Below are positions 54,406 to 61,824 of a DNA stretch of 64,000 nt, one piece after another (the stretch's first letter is position 1; each line of letters begins with the position of its first letter). The position numbers were made by a program, and so were the translations under genes. A model generated the notes under the pieces. It was not told where the DNA came from. It saw only the letters and a list, made by a program, of their open reading frames with translations, and did no database searches. Source of the DNA: Candidatus Thiodiazotropha sp. (ex Myrtea sp. 'scaly one' KF741663) (lineage in GTDB: Bacteria; Pseudomonadota; Gammaproteobacteria; Chromatiales; Chromatiaceae); NCBI GenBank assembly GCA_025655555.1, contig JAHXIQ010000003.1, positions 310,001-374,000 on the forward strand. The letters are read 5' to 3'.

Positions 54406-54977
54406 GAAAAGCTCTCAGTTTCATAGCGGAACACTTGCAATTGCTCTGACCAGTAGTCCTCCGGCAGCCCGGCTTTGCGTTTAAGGTGCTGCAGGAATGA
54501 TTTTGGTTCTGGCAGCTGCTCCCAAACCGAGGGAAGAAAGGTGCCGCGACGCATGCCATCAATCAATATCAATCCGTCTTTATAGGGTCTGATTTGTTTC
54601 AGCAGATCGGTTTCAGATGCAAAGGGAAGCTGTACTGATGGCGTCAGGACTGAGATATGAATCTCCAGATCTGCCAACTCGTGACTGGCAAGGGGTGGAA
54701 ATCGGGGGTCATTGAAAGCCGCTGCGAAGGCATTTTCCGCCACATCTTCAACCAGGGGCTTTAGGGCCTCCAGGTGTCCGATGCAGCCACGCAGCATCGA
54801 TTGTCGATTCAGCGTAACAAAGCTGGCCCTCTGCGCCTGCAGTGCCTTCGCATAGTCGCTGGCAACGATCTGTAGGCTAACTCCCTTCTCCAGCTGGTGC
54901 TGAATAGCACTTCTGGCGACCCCAAGCAGGATTTTCCTGTCTGCCTGTGAGAGAGAATGGGCTGATTCAGCGTTCAT
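54402..54977 (-). CDS. AMMECR1-domain protein (AmmeMemoRadiSam system protein A)
   Basis: A 191-aa cytosolic protein with the AMMECR1 signature LRGCIGHLEALKPL and NDPRFPPLASHELADLEI, ending in WSEQLQVFRYET. The family often travels with Memo and a radical-SAM protein; neither is adjacent here. The biochemical role is uncertain. ATG 54977 (MNAESAHSLSQ) is chosen over a 13-residue longer frame because GGAAAG lies just upstream. The last codon and stop lie in a repeat remnant. Confidence 0.87.
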   Translation of the reverse strand: MNAESAHSLSQADRKILLGVARSAIQHQLEKGVSLQIVASDYAKALQAQRASFVTLNRQSMLRGCIGHLEALKPLVEDVAENAFAAAFNDPRFPPLASHELADLEIHISVLTPSVQLPFASETDLLKQIRPYKDGLILIDGMRRGTFLPSVWEQLPEPKSFLQHLKRKAGLPEDYWSEQLQVFRYETESFS

Positions 54978-55183
54978 ATTACTTTCCGTCACGTCCAATA
55001 ATGTCAGAGGGGTCAAGGCTTAAGGAAGCTCTATTAAAAACATGTATCCAGCAAGCGAAAAATGCAAGTCACCTTTGGTTTTTGGGAGATGACCCGATTA
55101 ATTGATCAATCGTGTATTCGGTCCTGGATAACTGTGTCAGGCTTCGCCATAATTCCGCCTCCGACTTTTCAGGGAATTGCCTC

Positions 55184-56107
55184 ATGTGGTTTAAAAATTT
55201 ACGCATCTATCTGTTACAGCAGCCATTCAATCTCACGGCTGAGGCCTTGGAGAGTCAGCTTGAGTCCAAGCGATTCAAGTCTTGTGGCAGCCATGATCCG
55301 ATCTCTTATGGCTGGTATGAGCCTTTGGGTAGACATGGAGAGAGCCTGGTGCATGAAATGATTGGCTGCCAGGTCATTTGTGCCCGACAGGAAGAGAAGC
55401 TGCTGCCTTCCGCCGTTGTCAACGAGATCGTTGATGAGAAGACTGCCCTCATTGAGTCTGAAACGGGCAGAAAAGTGGCCAGAAAGGAACGCACTGAGCT
55501 GAAAGAGGATATTTTTCATCAACTACTGCCAAAAGCATTTAGTCGTTTCTCTACCCAATACGCCATGATCGATAAGCAACAGGGTTGGATTCTGGTTGAC
55601 GCCTCAAGTGCCAATAAGGCAGAGGCATTGATCTCACACCTGCGGGATACTTTGGGTAGCCTGCCCGCCAAGCCGCTTGAGGTCTCACTGGCGCCCAGTT
55701 TCGTCATGACCGAGTGGTTGCGAAGGCCTAACCGTCATGAGGACTTCGCATTGCTGGATAGTTGTGAACTCAAAGATCACGCGGAGGACCCTGGGGTTGT
55801 CCGATGCAAGGGCCTGGATTTATCCGCGGATGAGATGATCGCACACCTGGATGCGGGCAAGGATGTAGTGAAGCTCGGGGTGGCCTGGGATGAGCGCCTT
55901 TCCTGCATGATCGAGTCTGATATGTCGATCAAACGATTGAGATTTCTCGATCTGATCCAGGATGAGGCAGCCGACTATCAGATGGAAAACGAGGCGGATG
56001 CCTTCGATGCCCATTTCAGCCTGATGACGCTGGAGTTTCGCCGCTTTATCCCCCGTTTGATCGAGCTTTTTGGCGGGGCTGTCGAAAAAGAAGAGGGTGA
56101 TCGCTAA
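55184..56107 (+). CDS. rdgC: Recombination-associated protein RdgC
   Basis: Ring-shaped DNA-binding protein that restrains RecA. The 307 aa start MWFKNLRIYLL, the family's usual N-terminus, and contain SYGWYEPLG, RKERTELKEDIFHQLLPKAF and GVAWDERLSCMIESDMSIKRL. ATG 55184 follows AGGGA; a 24-residue upstream extension from 55112 is not conserved. A strong terminator lies 150-210 bases downstream. Confidence 0.96.
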   Translation: MWFKNLRIYLLQQPFNLTAEALESQLESKRFKSCGSHDPISYGWYEPLGRHGESLVHEMIGCQVICARQEEKLLPSAVVNEIVDEKTALIESETGRKVARKERTELKEDIFHQLLPKAFSRFSTQYAMIDKQQGWILVDASSANKAEALISHLRDTLGSLPAKPLEVSLAPSFVMTEWLRRPNRHEDFALLDSCELKDHAEDPGVVRCKGLDLSADEMIAHLDAGKDVVKLGVAWDERLSCMIESDMSIKRLRFLDLIQDEAADYQMENEADAFDAHFSLMTLEFRRFIPRLIELFGGAVEKEEGDR

Positions 56108-56172
56108 TAAAATCGATGGCTGCTCAATAAGATGGGAGATGCTGTCAATAACCAAGTTGATATCGTGGTTTA

Positions 56173-56186
56173 TTGATCTGCGTCAA
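56173..56186. promoter_or_regulatory. FNR/Anr-type box downstream of rdgC
   Basis: TTGATCTGCGTCAA matches TTGAT-N4-RTCAA, the Anr/Dnr-type variant of the FNR site. Both flanking genes end here, so it has no protein gene to control. TAGTCT at 56209-56214 is exactly where the -10 of a class II FNR promoter with its site at -41.5 should lie. Confidence 0.5.
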
Positions 56187-56220
56187 TGTCTGGATCGCAT
56201 GCAGCCATTAGTCTTACACC

Positions 56221-56318
56221 ACGCTCACGGTTGGTCGTTTCCGTGTTAAGCGCTAGTCTAGGCGGGGATTCGAGTACTCTAATATGCCTCCAGAGTCCGG
56301 TCCCCGCCTATTTTTTTT
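56221..56318 (+). ncRNA. Candidate FNR-regulated small RNA
   Basis: A predicted transcript of about 98 bases from the start site implied by the FNR box to the terminator T run. It holds two hairpins: CGCTCACGG with CCGTG-tta-AGCG (56222-56252, loop TTGGTCGTTT) and the terminator stem (56259-56310). No open reading frame of note lies inside. It could instead be only the 3' end of the rdgC message. Confidence 0.4.
56259..56318 (+). terminator. Rho-independent terminator
   Basis: TAGGCGGGGA (56259-56268) pairs perfectly with TCCCCGCCTA (56301-56310), directly followed by eight T residues. The loop contains a smaller ACTCT/AGAGT pair. It would end transcripts from rdgC and from the candidate small RNA. 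Confidence 0.85.
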
Positions 56319-56346
56319 GCCCGATGTTCAGGGCCTGTTAACGGGC

Positions 56347-57624
56347 TTAGAGTCTCCCGTCAACACTCTCTTTAGGAAGGATGTTTTTCACGTCGTACAG
56401 AATGCCTTCGGGTTTGCATAAGGCGCGAATCTTTTCTGCCCCCATCTCGACAAACTCCTCATGCGCAACAGCCAATATGACAGCATCATAGGTATTGTTT
56501 TCGAGGGACTTAACAGGTGCAATGCCATATTCGTGTTCTGCTTCTTCCACGCTGACCCAGGGATCATAGACGTCGACACTGGCGCCGTAATCCTCTAGCT
56601 CAGCAACGATATCTACAACACGTGTATTGCGGAGGTCCGGGCAGTTTTCTTTAAATGTGAGGCCCATGACCAACACTCTGCTATTACCGGAAACCACGCC
56701 ACGCTTCAGCATGAGTTTGACGACGGTGTAAACCACATATGCGCCCATGCTGTCGGATAGACGGCGACAGGCCAGAATAATCTCGGGTTGATAGCCGGTG
56801 GCTTGTGCTTTGTGGGAGAGGTAGTAGGGGTCGACACCGATACAGTGTCCACCCACCAAACCTGGCTTGAAGGGGAGGAAATTCCACTTGCTGCCGGCAG
56901 CCTCGAGTACTTCCGTCGTATCTATGCCTAAACGGTGGAAAATCTGTGCCAGCTCGTTGATCAGGGCGATATTAACGTCACGCTGGGTATTTTCGATGAC
57001 TTTTGAGGCCTCGGCGACTTTGATACTGCTCGCTTTGTGCGTACCGTTTTCCAATATGCTGTTGTAGAGATCATCAACAAAATCGGCTACCTCTGGTGTT
57101 GAGCCTGAGGTGACTTTCTTGATATTGACCAGCCGGTGCTCCTTATCCCCTGGATTGATTCGTTCCGGGCTGTAACCGATGAAAAAATCCTTATTGAAGA
57201 CCAACCCGGAGACTGATTCTATGACAGGTACACAATCTTCTTCTGTTGCACCGGGATAGACCGTTGATTCAAAAATGGCGATATCACCCGGTTTGATGAT
57301 TTGGCCCAGTGTCTGACTGGCCTTGACGAGCGGGGTCAGATCAGGTTGTTTGTGCTGATTGATAGGCGTGGGGACTGTTACTATTAAGACGTTACAGGCT
57401 TTCAGGTCATCCTGATTCGTCGTATAAGTCAGGTGAGCAACGGCTTGCAACTCTTCTGGTTCGACCTCCAGGGAGCTGTCTCTACCCTCTCTGAGTTCCT
57501 TAACCCTTGGCTCGTTGATGTCGAAGCCGATGGTCGGGTACTTCTTACCGAATTCGACGGCCAATGGCAGACCGACATAGCCTAAACCGAGCACACCGAT
57601 ATGTACTTTCTCAAAATCAAACAT
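56347..57624 (-). CDS. tviB: UDP-sugar 6-dehydrogenase, TviB/WbpA type
   Basis: NAD-dependent enzyme that oxidises UDP-N-acetyl-hexosamine to the uronic acid for surface polysaccharide. The Rossmann motif [13 protein letters not shown] starts the 425 aa, and the catalytic C261 lies in [27 protein letters not shown] and [15 protein letters not shown] are also conserved. The substrate (GlcNAc or GalNAc form) cannot be told apart by eye. No other polysaccharide gene is adjacent. A GGGCCTGTTAACGGG repeat fragment lies at its 3' end. Confidence 0.9.
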   Translation of the reverse strand: MFDFEKVHIGVLGLGYVGLPLAVEFGKKYPTIGFDINEPRVKELREGRDSSLEVEPEELQAVAHLTYTTNQDDLKACNVLIVTVPTPINQHKQPDLTPLVKASQTLGQIIKPGDIAIFESTVYPGATEEDCVPVIESVSGLVFNKDFFIGYSPERINPGDKEHRLVNIKKVTSGSTPEVADFVDDLYNSILENGTHKASSIKVAEASKVIENTQRDVNIALINELAQIFHRLGIDTTEVLEAAGSKWNFLPFKPGLVGGHCIGVDPYYLSHKAQATGYQPEIILACRRLSDSMGAYVVYTVVKLMLKRGVVSGNSRVLVMGLTFKENCPDLRNTRVVDIVAELEDYGASVDVYDPWVSVEEAEHEYGIAPVKSLENNTYDAVILAVAHEEFVEMGAEKIRALCKPEGILYDVKNILPKESVDGRL

Positions 57625-57839
57625 CGCAAATCCTTACGGGAGGAGTTAGAAATTAGCGATAAACAGAGAGTTGAATCGCTTTATTCGAGACGAAATCATA
57701 ACTTGGGGCGTTGTTTAAATCGAGTGATTTTTCACCCACACTGGGAAGCCTTTTCTTGGATTTCTGCTTGAGATCAATAGCCCGAATGTGACATAAACTG
57801 ACCGGATCACAATTTCCAGCCAGACGGATATGAAGCAGA

Positions 57840-59549
57840 ATGATTAGTGTTCCCATCGCTCAGTCAGGAAGAGAGACCATTGCATTGGCTACGCTGCATG
57901 CAGGCTATAGTCACAGCTCTCTCGCCTTGCAGTCGATCCGGGCATATGCGGTCAACGAGCCATTCTACGCTCAGATCCAAATATATGAATCTCTGGTGAA
58001 TACCAACCATCAATCACTGCTGGAACAGCTGGTGTCTTCTCAGCCTGTGATTATCGGTTTCTCTACCTATCTTTGGAATATTCATGCGACTGTCCGGCTA
58101 ACAAAAATCCTTAAACAATTGCTGCCGGGTTGCTATGTCCTCTTTGGTGGTCCCGAGGCTGGCCCCCGGGGTAAAGCGCTGTTACAGACAATGCCGATGC
58201 TCGATTTTGTGGTGGATGGGGAGGGAGAAGCCGCATTCCGGGACCTTGTGAGGGTTTTGCTGTATGGGGAGGGAGACCTCGGTGATATCTCTGGCCTGAT
58301 CTATCGCCAGAGTGGGAAGATTTACGTCAATCCGGTCAGATTATTGCCTGTTGAACAGATTCCCAGTCCTGTCTTGTCAGAGATTCATTCATTCGAAAAA
58401 TCACTGGTCTATTGGGAAACCTCGCGGGGTTGTCCCTTCCGTTGCAGCTTCTGCAGCAGTGCAACCGAGCGACTCAGGGCGTTTCCCATTGAGCGTGTAG
58501 AGTCTGAACTCAAGGTGTTGGAGAGACTGGAAAACAAGACGGTGAAGCTGCTTGATCGCAGCTTTCATCTCGGCAAGGAGAGAACCCAGCGATTGTTGCA
58601 GCGATTCGCCGACACACCACCTGGACTGAGGTTTCATCTCGAACTCAACCCTGACCGGGTCTCTGAAGAAGCCATGGCGATTTTCCAGCGTGCTATCCCG
58701 GGTAAGTTTCAGTTCGAGATTGGTTTGCAGACGTTACATGAACCGGTACTTGATGCCATAGACCGGCAGATGGACATCCCCAAAGCCTTGGGGAATATTC
58801 GCCAGTTGGTGCAAATGCACCGACATCCGGTTCATCTTGATCTCATTGTGGGCCTGCCGGGGGAGGATGCCGCTCATTGCGCGACATCTCTGGATAAGGT
58901 ATTTCAGCTCTATCCAGACCACTTGCAACTGGGTACCCTGAAGCTGTTGCCGGGTACACCTTTGCTCGCTCAGGCGGAACCACTGGGTTATCGCTGGGAC
59001 CGTGAGCCGCCTTACGAAGTCCTGTCGCATCCACTATTGAATTTTCAGGAGATCGCCCGCTTCAAGCTTTATGCCGAGTTGCTGGAGCGTCTATGGAACA
59101 GCGGTTATCTGCGAACGACCCTGGCAGGCCTGGTTTTACACAATTTTGAGGGAAGGCTTTCTGCCTGTTTTGAGGCCATGTTGAATGAGTTGGGTGACGG
59201 GTTGGCCAGGGACAATCTGCAACCGGACAGCCTATTCTCCAGCCTATCCGGTTTTGTCCTGAGCCGTCTGGATCAAAACCCCACACTGGGGGAGTGGCTA
59301 CTTTGGGACTATAGCCACTTTAGCCTGGTCAATCGAAAAACCCCTGAGTGGATTTCTCATCAACTGTTGGGCTGTGAAAAACTGACTGTCAACGGCACCC
59401 GCCGGCGTCTCCCTGTAATGAATCTCTCGGATGGCGCCGTAGATCTGATCAACCGTTTTTCGATGAAGGCCCTTCCGGCAGGCCGCTATGCTGTCTGGCC
59501 CAGACAACATAAGAAGGGAATCCCAGTGGAGATTATTCCGCTGGATTAG
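57840..59549 (+). CDS. B12-binding radical-SAM protein with DUF4080
   Basis: A 569-aa protein. The N-terminal cobalamin-binding domain shows VIIGFSTYLWNIHAT and YVLFGGPEAGPRG. The radical-SAM motif is C198-PFR-C202-SF-C205, followed by a TIM-barrel with FEIGLQTLHEPVLDAI and LIVGLPGEDAAH, and a DUF4080 C-terminal region. Known relatives act in methylation or ring chemistry, but no substrate is evident. Its 3' end overlaps the convergent tmcA gene by 17 bases. Confidence 0.9.
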   Translation: MISVPIAQSGRETIALATLHAGYSHSSLALQSIRAYAVNEPFYAQIQIYESLVNTNHQSLLEQLVSSQPVIIGFSTYLWNIHATVRLTKILKQLLPGCYVLFGGPEAGPRGKALLQTMPMLDFVVDGEGEAAFRDLVRVLLYGEGDLGDISGLIYRQSGKIYVNPVRLLPVEQIPSPVLSEIHSFEKSLVYWETSRGCPFRCSFCSSATERLRAFPIERVESELKVLERLENKTVKLLDRSFHLGKERTQRLLQRFADTPPGLRFHLELNPDRVSEEAMAIFQRAIPGKFQFEIGLQTLHEPVLDAIDRQMDIPKALGNIRQLVQMHRHPVHLDLIVGLPGEDAAHCATSLDKVFQLYPDHLQLGTLKLLPGTPLLAQAEPLGYRWDREPPYEVLSHPLLNFQEIARFKLYAELLERLWNSGYLRTTLAGLVLHNFEGRLSACFEAMLNELGDGLARDNLQPDSLFSSLSGFVLSRLDQNPTLGEWLLWDYSHFSLVNRKTPEWISHQLLGCEKLTVNGTRRRLPVMNLSDGAVDLINRFSMKALPAGRYAVWPRQHKKGIPVEIIPLD

Positions 59550-61755
59550 CAGTTATATTGGTCACAGAAAGGTAATTCTTTTCCGCATCGTGGATCTCAA
59601 TAAGCTTGGCGAGGGTTTTGCGCAATCGCTCTTCGGTCTCTCTCTTTCCGCTTAAGCCACAGGCTCTGGCACACACCTGCCAACTCTGTTTTTGCACAAC
59701 CCGCATGATCAGAAGATCTGCATCGGTTGTTGAAACTTCTCCGTTACCGAGTCCAATCAGGCTTAGCTTTTCTATCGCTGGAAGGCTGGCCTCATAACCA
59801 CGCCGGGCAAAGGCGTATCCGGCCAAGTCGAACCAATCCTGTGGCGTCAGGCAGGTCTGTTGCCGGTTGCCCGAGAAGATCAGGAGTTTTTTCGCTAATT
59901 GGCTTGGCAGATCACGCAAGGTATCTCCCAGCAAGCCAGGTAGATGTTGGGAAAACCTCATTTTGGCCTCATCGGCCATTGTCTTGCCCACAGATGTTAG
60001 CGCCTTGATCAGCATCACCGAGTGGCCGCCACTGCTGGCGCCGGTACGCAGTCCCAAGCGTACCGGATCAAGACCATTGTGCTGCCAGAAGTCAATCAAC
60101 ATCTCATTGGCGCCAAAGCTGGTGCCGATGTAATCGAAGCCATGGTCTAAGGCATAGCAGTGAATCTCATTGACCAGTCGGCTTCCCAGCCCCCGTCGCT
60201 GTATGGCAGGATGTATGGCAATACGCATGATGCGTAAGCCTTTCAGTAAAGGGGCGGATTTCACACCCACATGGGCAGCCAGTGATTGGGCCAGCAGATG
60301 CCCCCTGGGGCGGCGGTAGCCTGCCCAGACCTGATCTGAAAGTGCGGAATCAAAGCTGCCCTCAGATGCCAATAGGGCAACGCCGGCTATTTCCTGCCCA
60401 TGACGTAGGACGAGAGTTTGCAGGTTGGGACCATCCAGTAGCAGCCGAAGGTCAAGCGGGGTCGTTCGATAGTGAGCCAGTATCAAGAGGCCGAAGATCT
60501 GACCCAGATCCGCTTCGTTCTCCAGCAGTTGTTCACCGTTCGGCATCTCCACTGTTACTGATAAGCCACTGGTATTTGACAGCTGATCATCGGATGCAGG
60601 ATTGGCATCCAGCGCCAGCAATCGAAATATCAGGGCTTCCAAGGGGTCATTTGCTGCCCAGCGGATAGGTGCTTTCAGTTGCAGTTCGCGCCAATTCGGA
60701 GTTTCGCGATCGAGATGCGATTTGAATCGAATGGAGAAACCCCGTCCAGTGCCTTCGTAGCCGTGTACAGTCGTGGCGAAAACCAGTCGTGCGTAGCGTT
60801 TGAGAAGGCCTTCAAGTAGGGGTGTGGGGATTGCTGCGGCCTCATCAACCAGCAACAGGTCAGCCGCTTGAGGGTTTGCGAGGAGATGATCGGGTGCTGA
60901 GTAGCGTAAAACACTGCCGTTCAGGGTCAATGAGTTTGCATCGGATGTAGCTTCAGGCAGGAGCCGGCTAGCTTGCTGGAACAGGCTGTCTGCTGCGGCC
61001 TTCCGAGGTGCCGTTACGAGAATCTCTCTGCCTGCTTCAAACATCAATTGGGCTGCAGCAATACCCAAGGCGGATGATTTACCCCGGCCGCGATCTGAGC
61101 TGAGTACCAGAGGTCGTCGCCTGTGCCCCTTGACCACATGCAGGATGGCCTCGACTGCTTGCTGTTGATCAGCTGTTCGGCACACGTCTGAGCAGCTGGA
61201 GACGGAGGCGGGTGTCGGCTGAAGGTTTCTGCGGACGGATGCAAAGGGCTGATCGGCAGTGGCGATTATCACTGAGCGGTCGCTTTGCAGGATAGCGGAT
61301 AGGCGCCGGAGAAAATTCCCCCTGATCGACGAGGACGCATAACCGGCGACTGCGATACGTTCGTGTTCCGGGTCATCAAAATCATGCCAACTGTCCAGCG
61401 GAGGGGCAAGAAGCAGGAGAAGTCCACCGCCACGAAGTGTACCGCTGAGTGCACCGAATGCGTCCGGATCAAAACCGGAAAAGGCATCATAGATGAGAAG
61501 CCCCGTTTCGCCGCCCAGCCGCTCGAGCGCCTGCCTGTTCACCAGAGTATCGATAGCGTCAGGTCCTCCCTCTCCAACCCAGAGGGTATCGGCAACATTC
61601 AATGTTTCAATTAGTGCGTGTGCTTCGGTATGGCACCAGACCCTCTCGCCGGAGAGTACCAGCAATCGTCTGTGACGCAGGGCAAGCGCCTCTTGCTGAA
61701 CCTCGATGACCTGTTCCTTGAGTATTTTAGGTGATGGGTTTTTTTCTGGCGACAT
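59533..61755 (-). CDS. tmcA: tRNA(Met) cytidine acetyltransferase TmcA
   Basis: Makes N4-acetylcytidine at the wobble position of elongator tRNA-Met. The 740 aa contain an N-terminal domain, an RNA-helicase-like ATPase with Walker A SSDRGRGKSSALG and DEAAAIP, and a GNAT acetyltransferase domain (MRIAIHPAIQRRGLGSRLV). ATG 61755 (MSPEKNPSP) is used; a longer frame to 61968 would overlap hypF on the other strand and is not conserved. It is divergent from hypF with 69 bases between. Confidence 0.93.
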   Translation of the reverse strand: MSPEKNPSPKILKEQVIEVQQEALALRHRRLLVLSGERVWCHTEAHALIETLNVADTLWVGEGGPDAIDTLVNRQALERLGGETGLLIYDAFSGFDPDAFGALSGTLRGGGLLLLLAPPLDSWHDFDDPEHERIAVAGYASSSIRGNFLRRLSAILQSDRSVIIATADQPFASVRRNLQPTPASVSSCSDVCRTADQQQAVEAILHVVKGHRRRPLVLSSDRGRGKSSALGIAAAQLMFEAGREILVTAPRKAAADSLFQQASRLLPEATSDANSLTLNGSVLRYSAPDHLLANPQAADLLLVDEAAAIPTPLLEGLLKRYARLVFATTVHGYEGTGRGFSIRFKSHLDRETPNWRELQLKAPIRWAANDPLEALIFRLLALDANPASDDQLSNTSGLSVTVEMPNGEQLLENEADLGQIFGLLILAHYRTTPLDLRLLLDGPNLQTLVLRHGQEIAGVALLASEGSFDSALSDQVWAGYRRPRGHLLAQSLAAHVGVKSAPLLKGLRIMRIAIHPAIQRRGLGSRLVNEIHCYALDHGFDYIGTSFGANEMLIDFWQHNGLDPVRLGLRTGASSGGHSVMLIKALTSVGKTMADEAKMRFSQHLPGLLGDTLRDLPSQLAKKLLIFSGNRQQTCLTPQDWFDLAGYAFARRGYEASLPAIEKLSLIGLGNGEVSTTDADLLIMRVVQKQSWQVCARACGLSGKRETEERLRKTLAKLIEIHDAEKNYLSVTNITANPAE

Positions 61756-61824
61756 GTTGCAATGCAGAGCGTTAAATGTATCAGACCATTTTGACACTAT
61801 GCCGACATCTGCGACACTGCTGTC

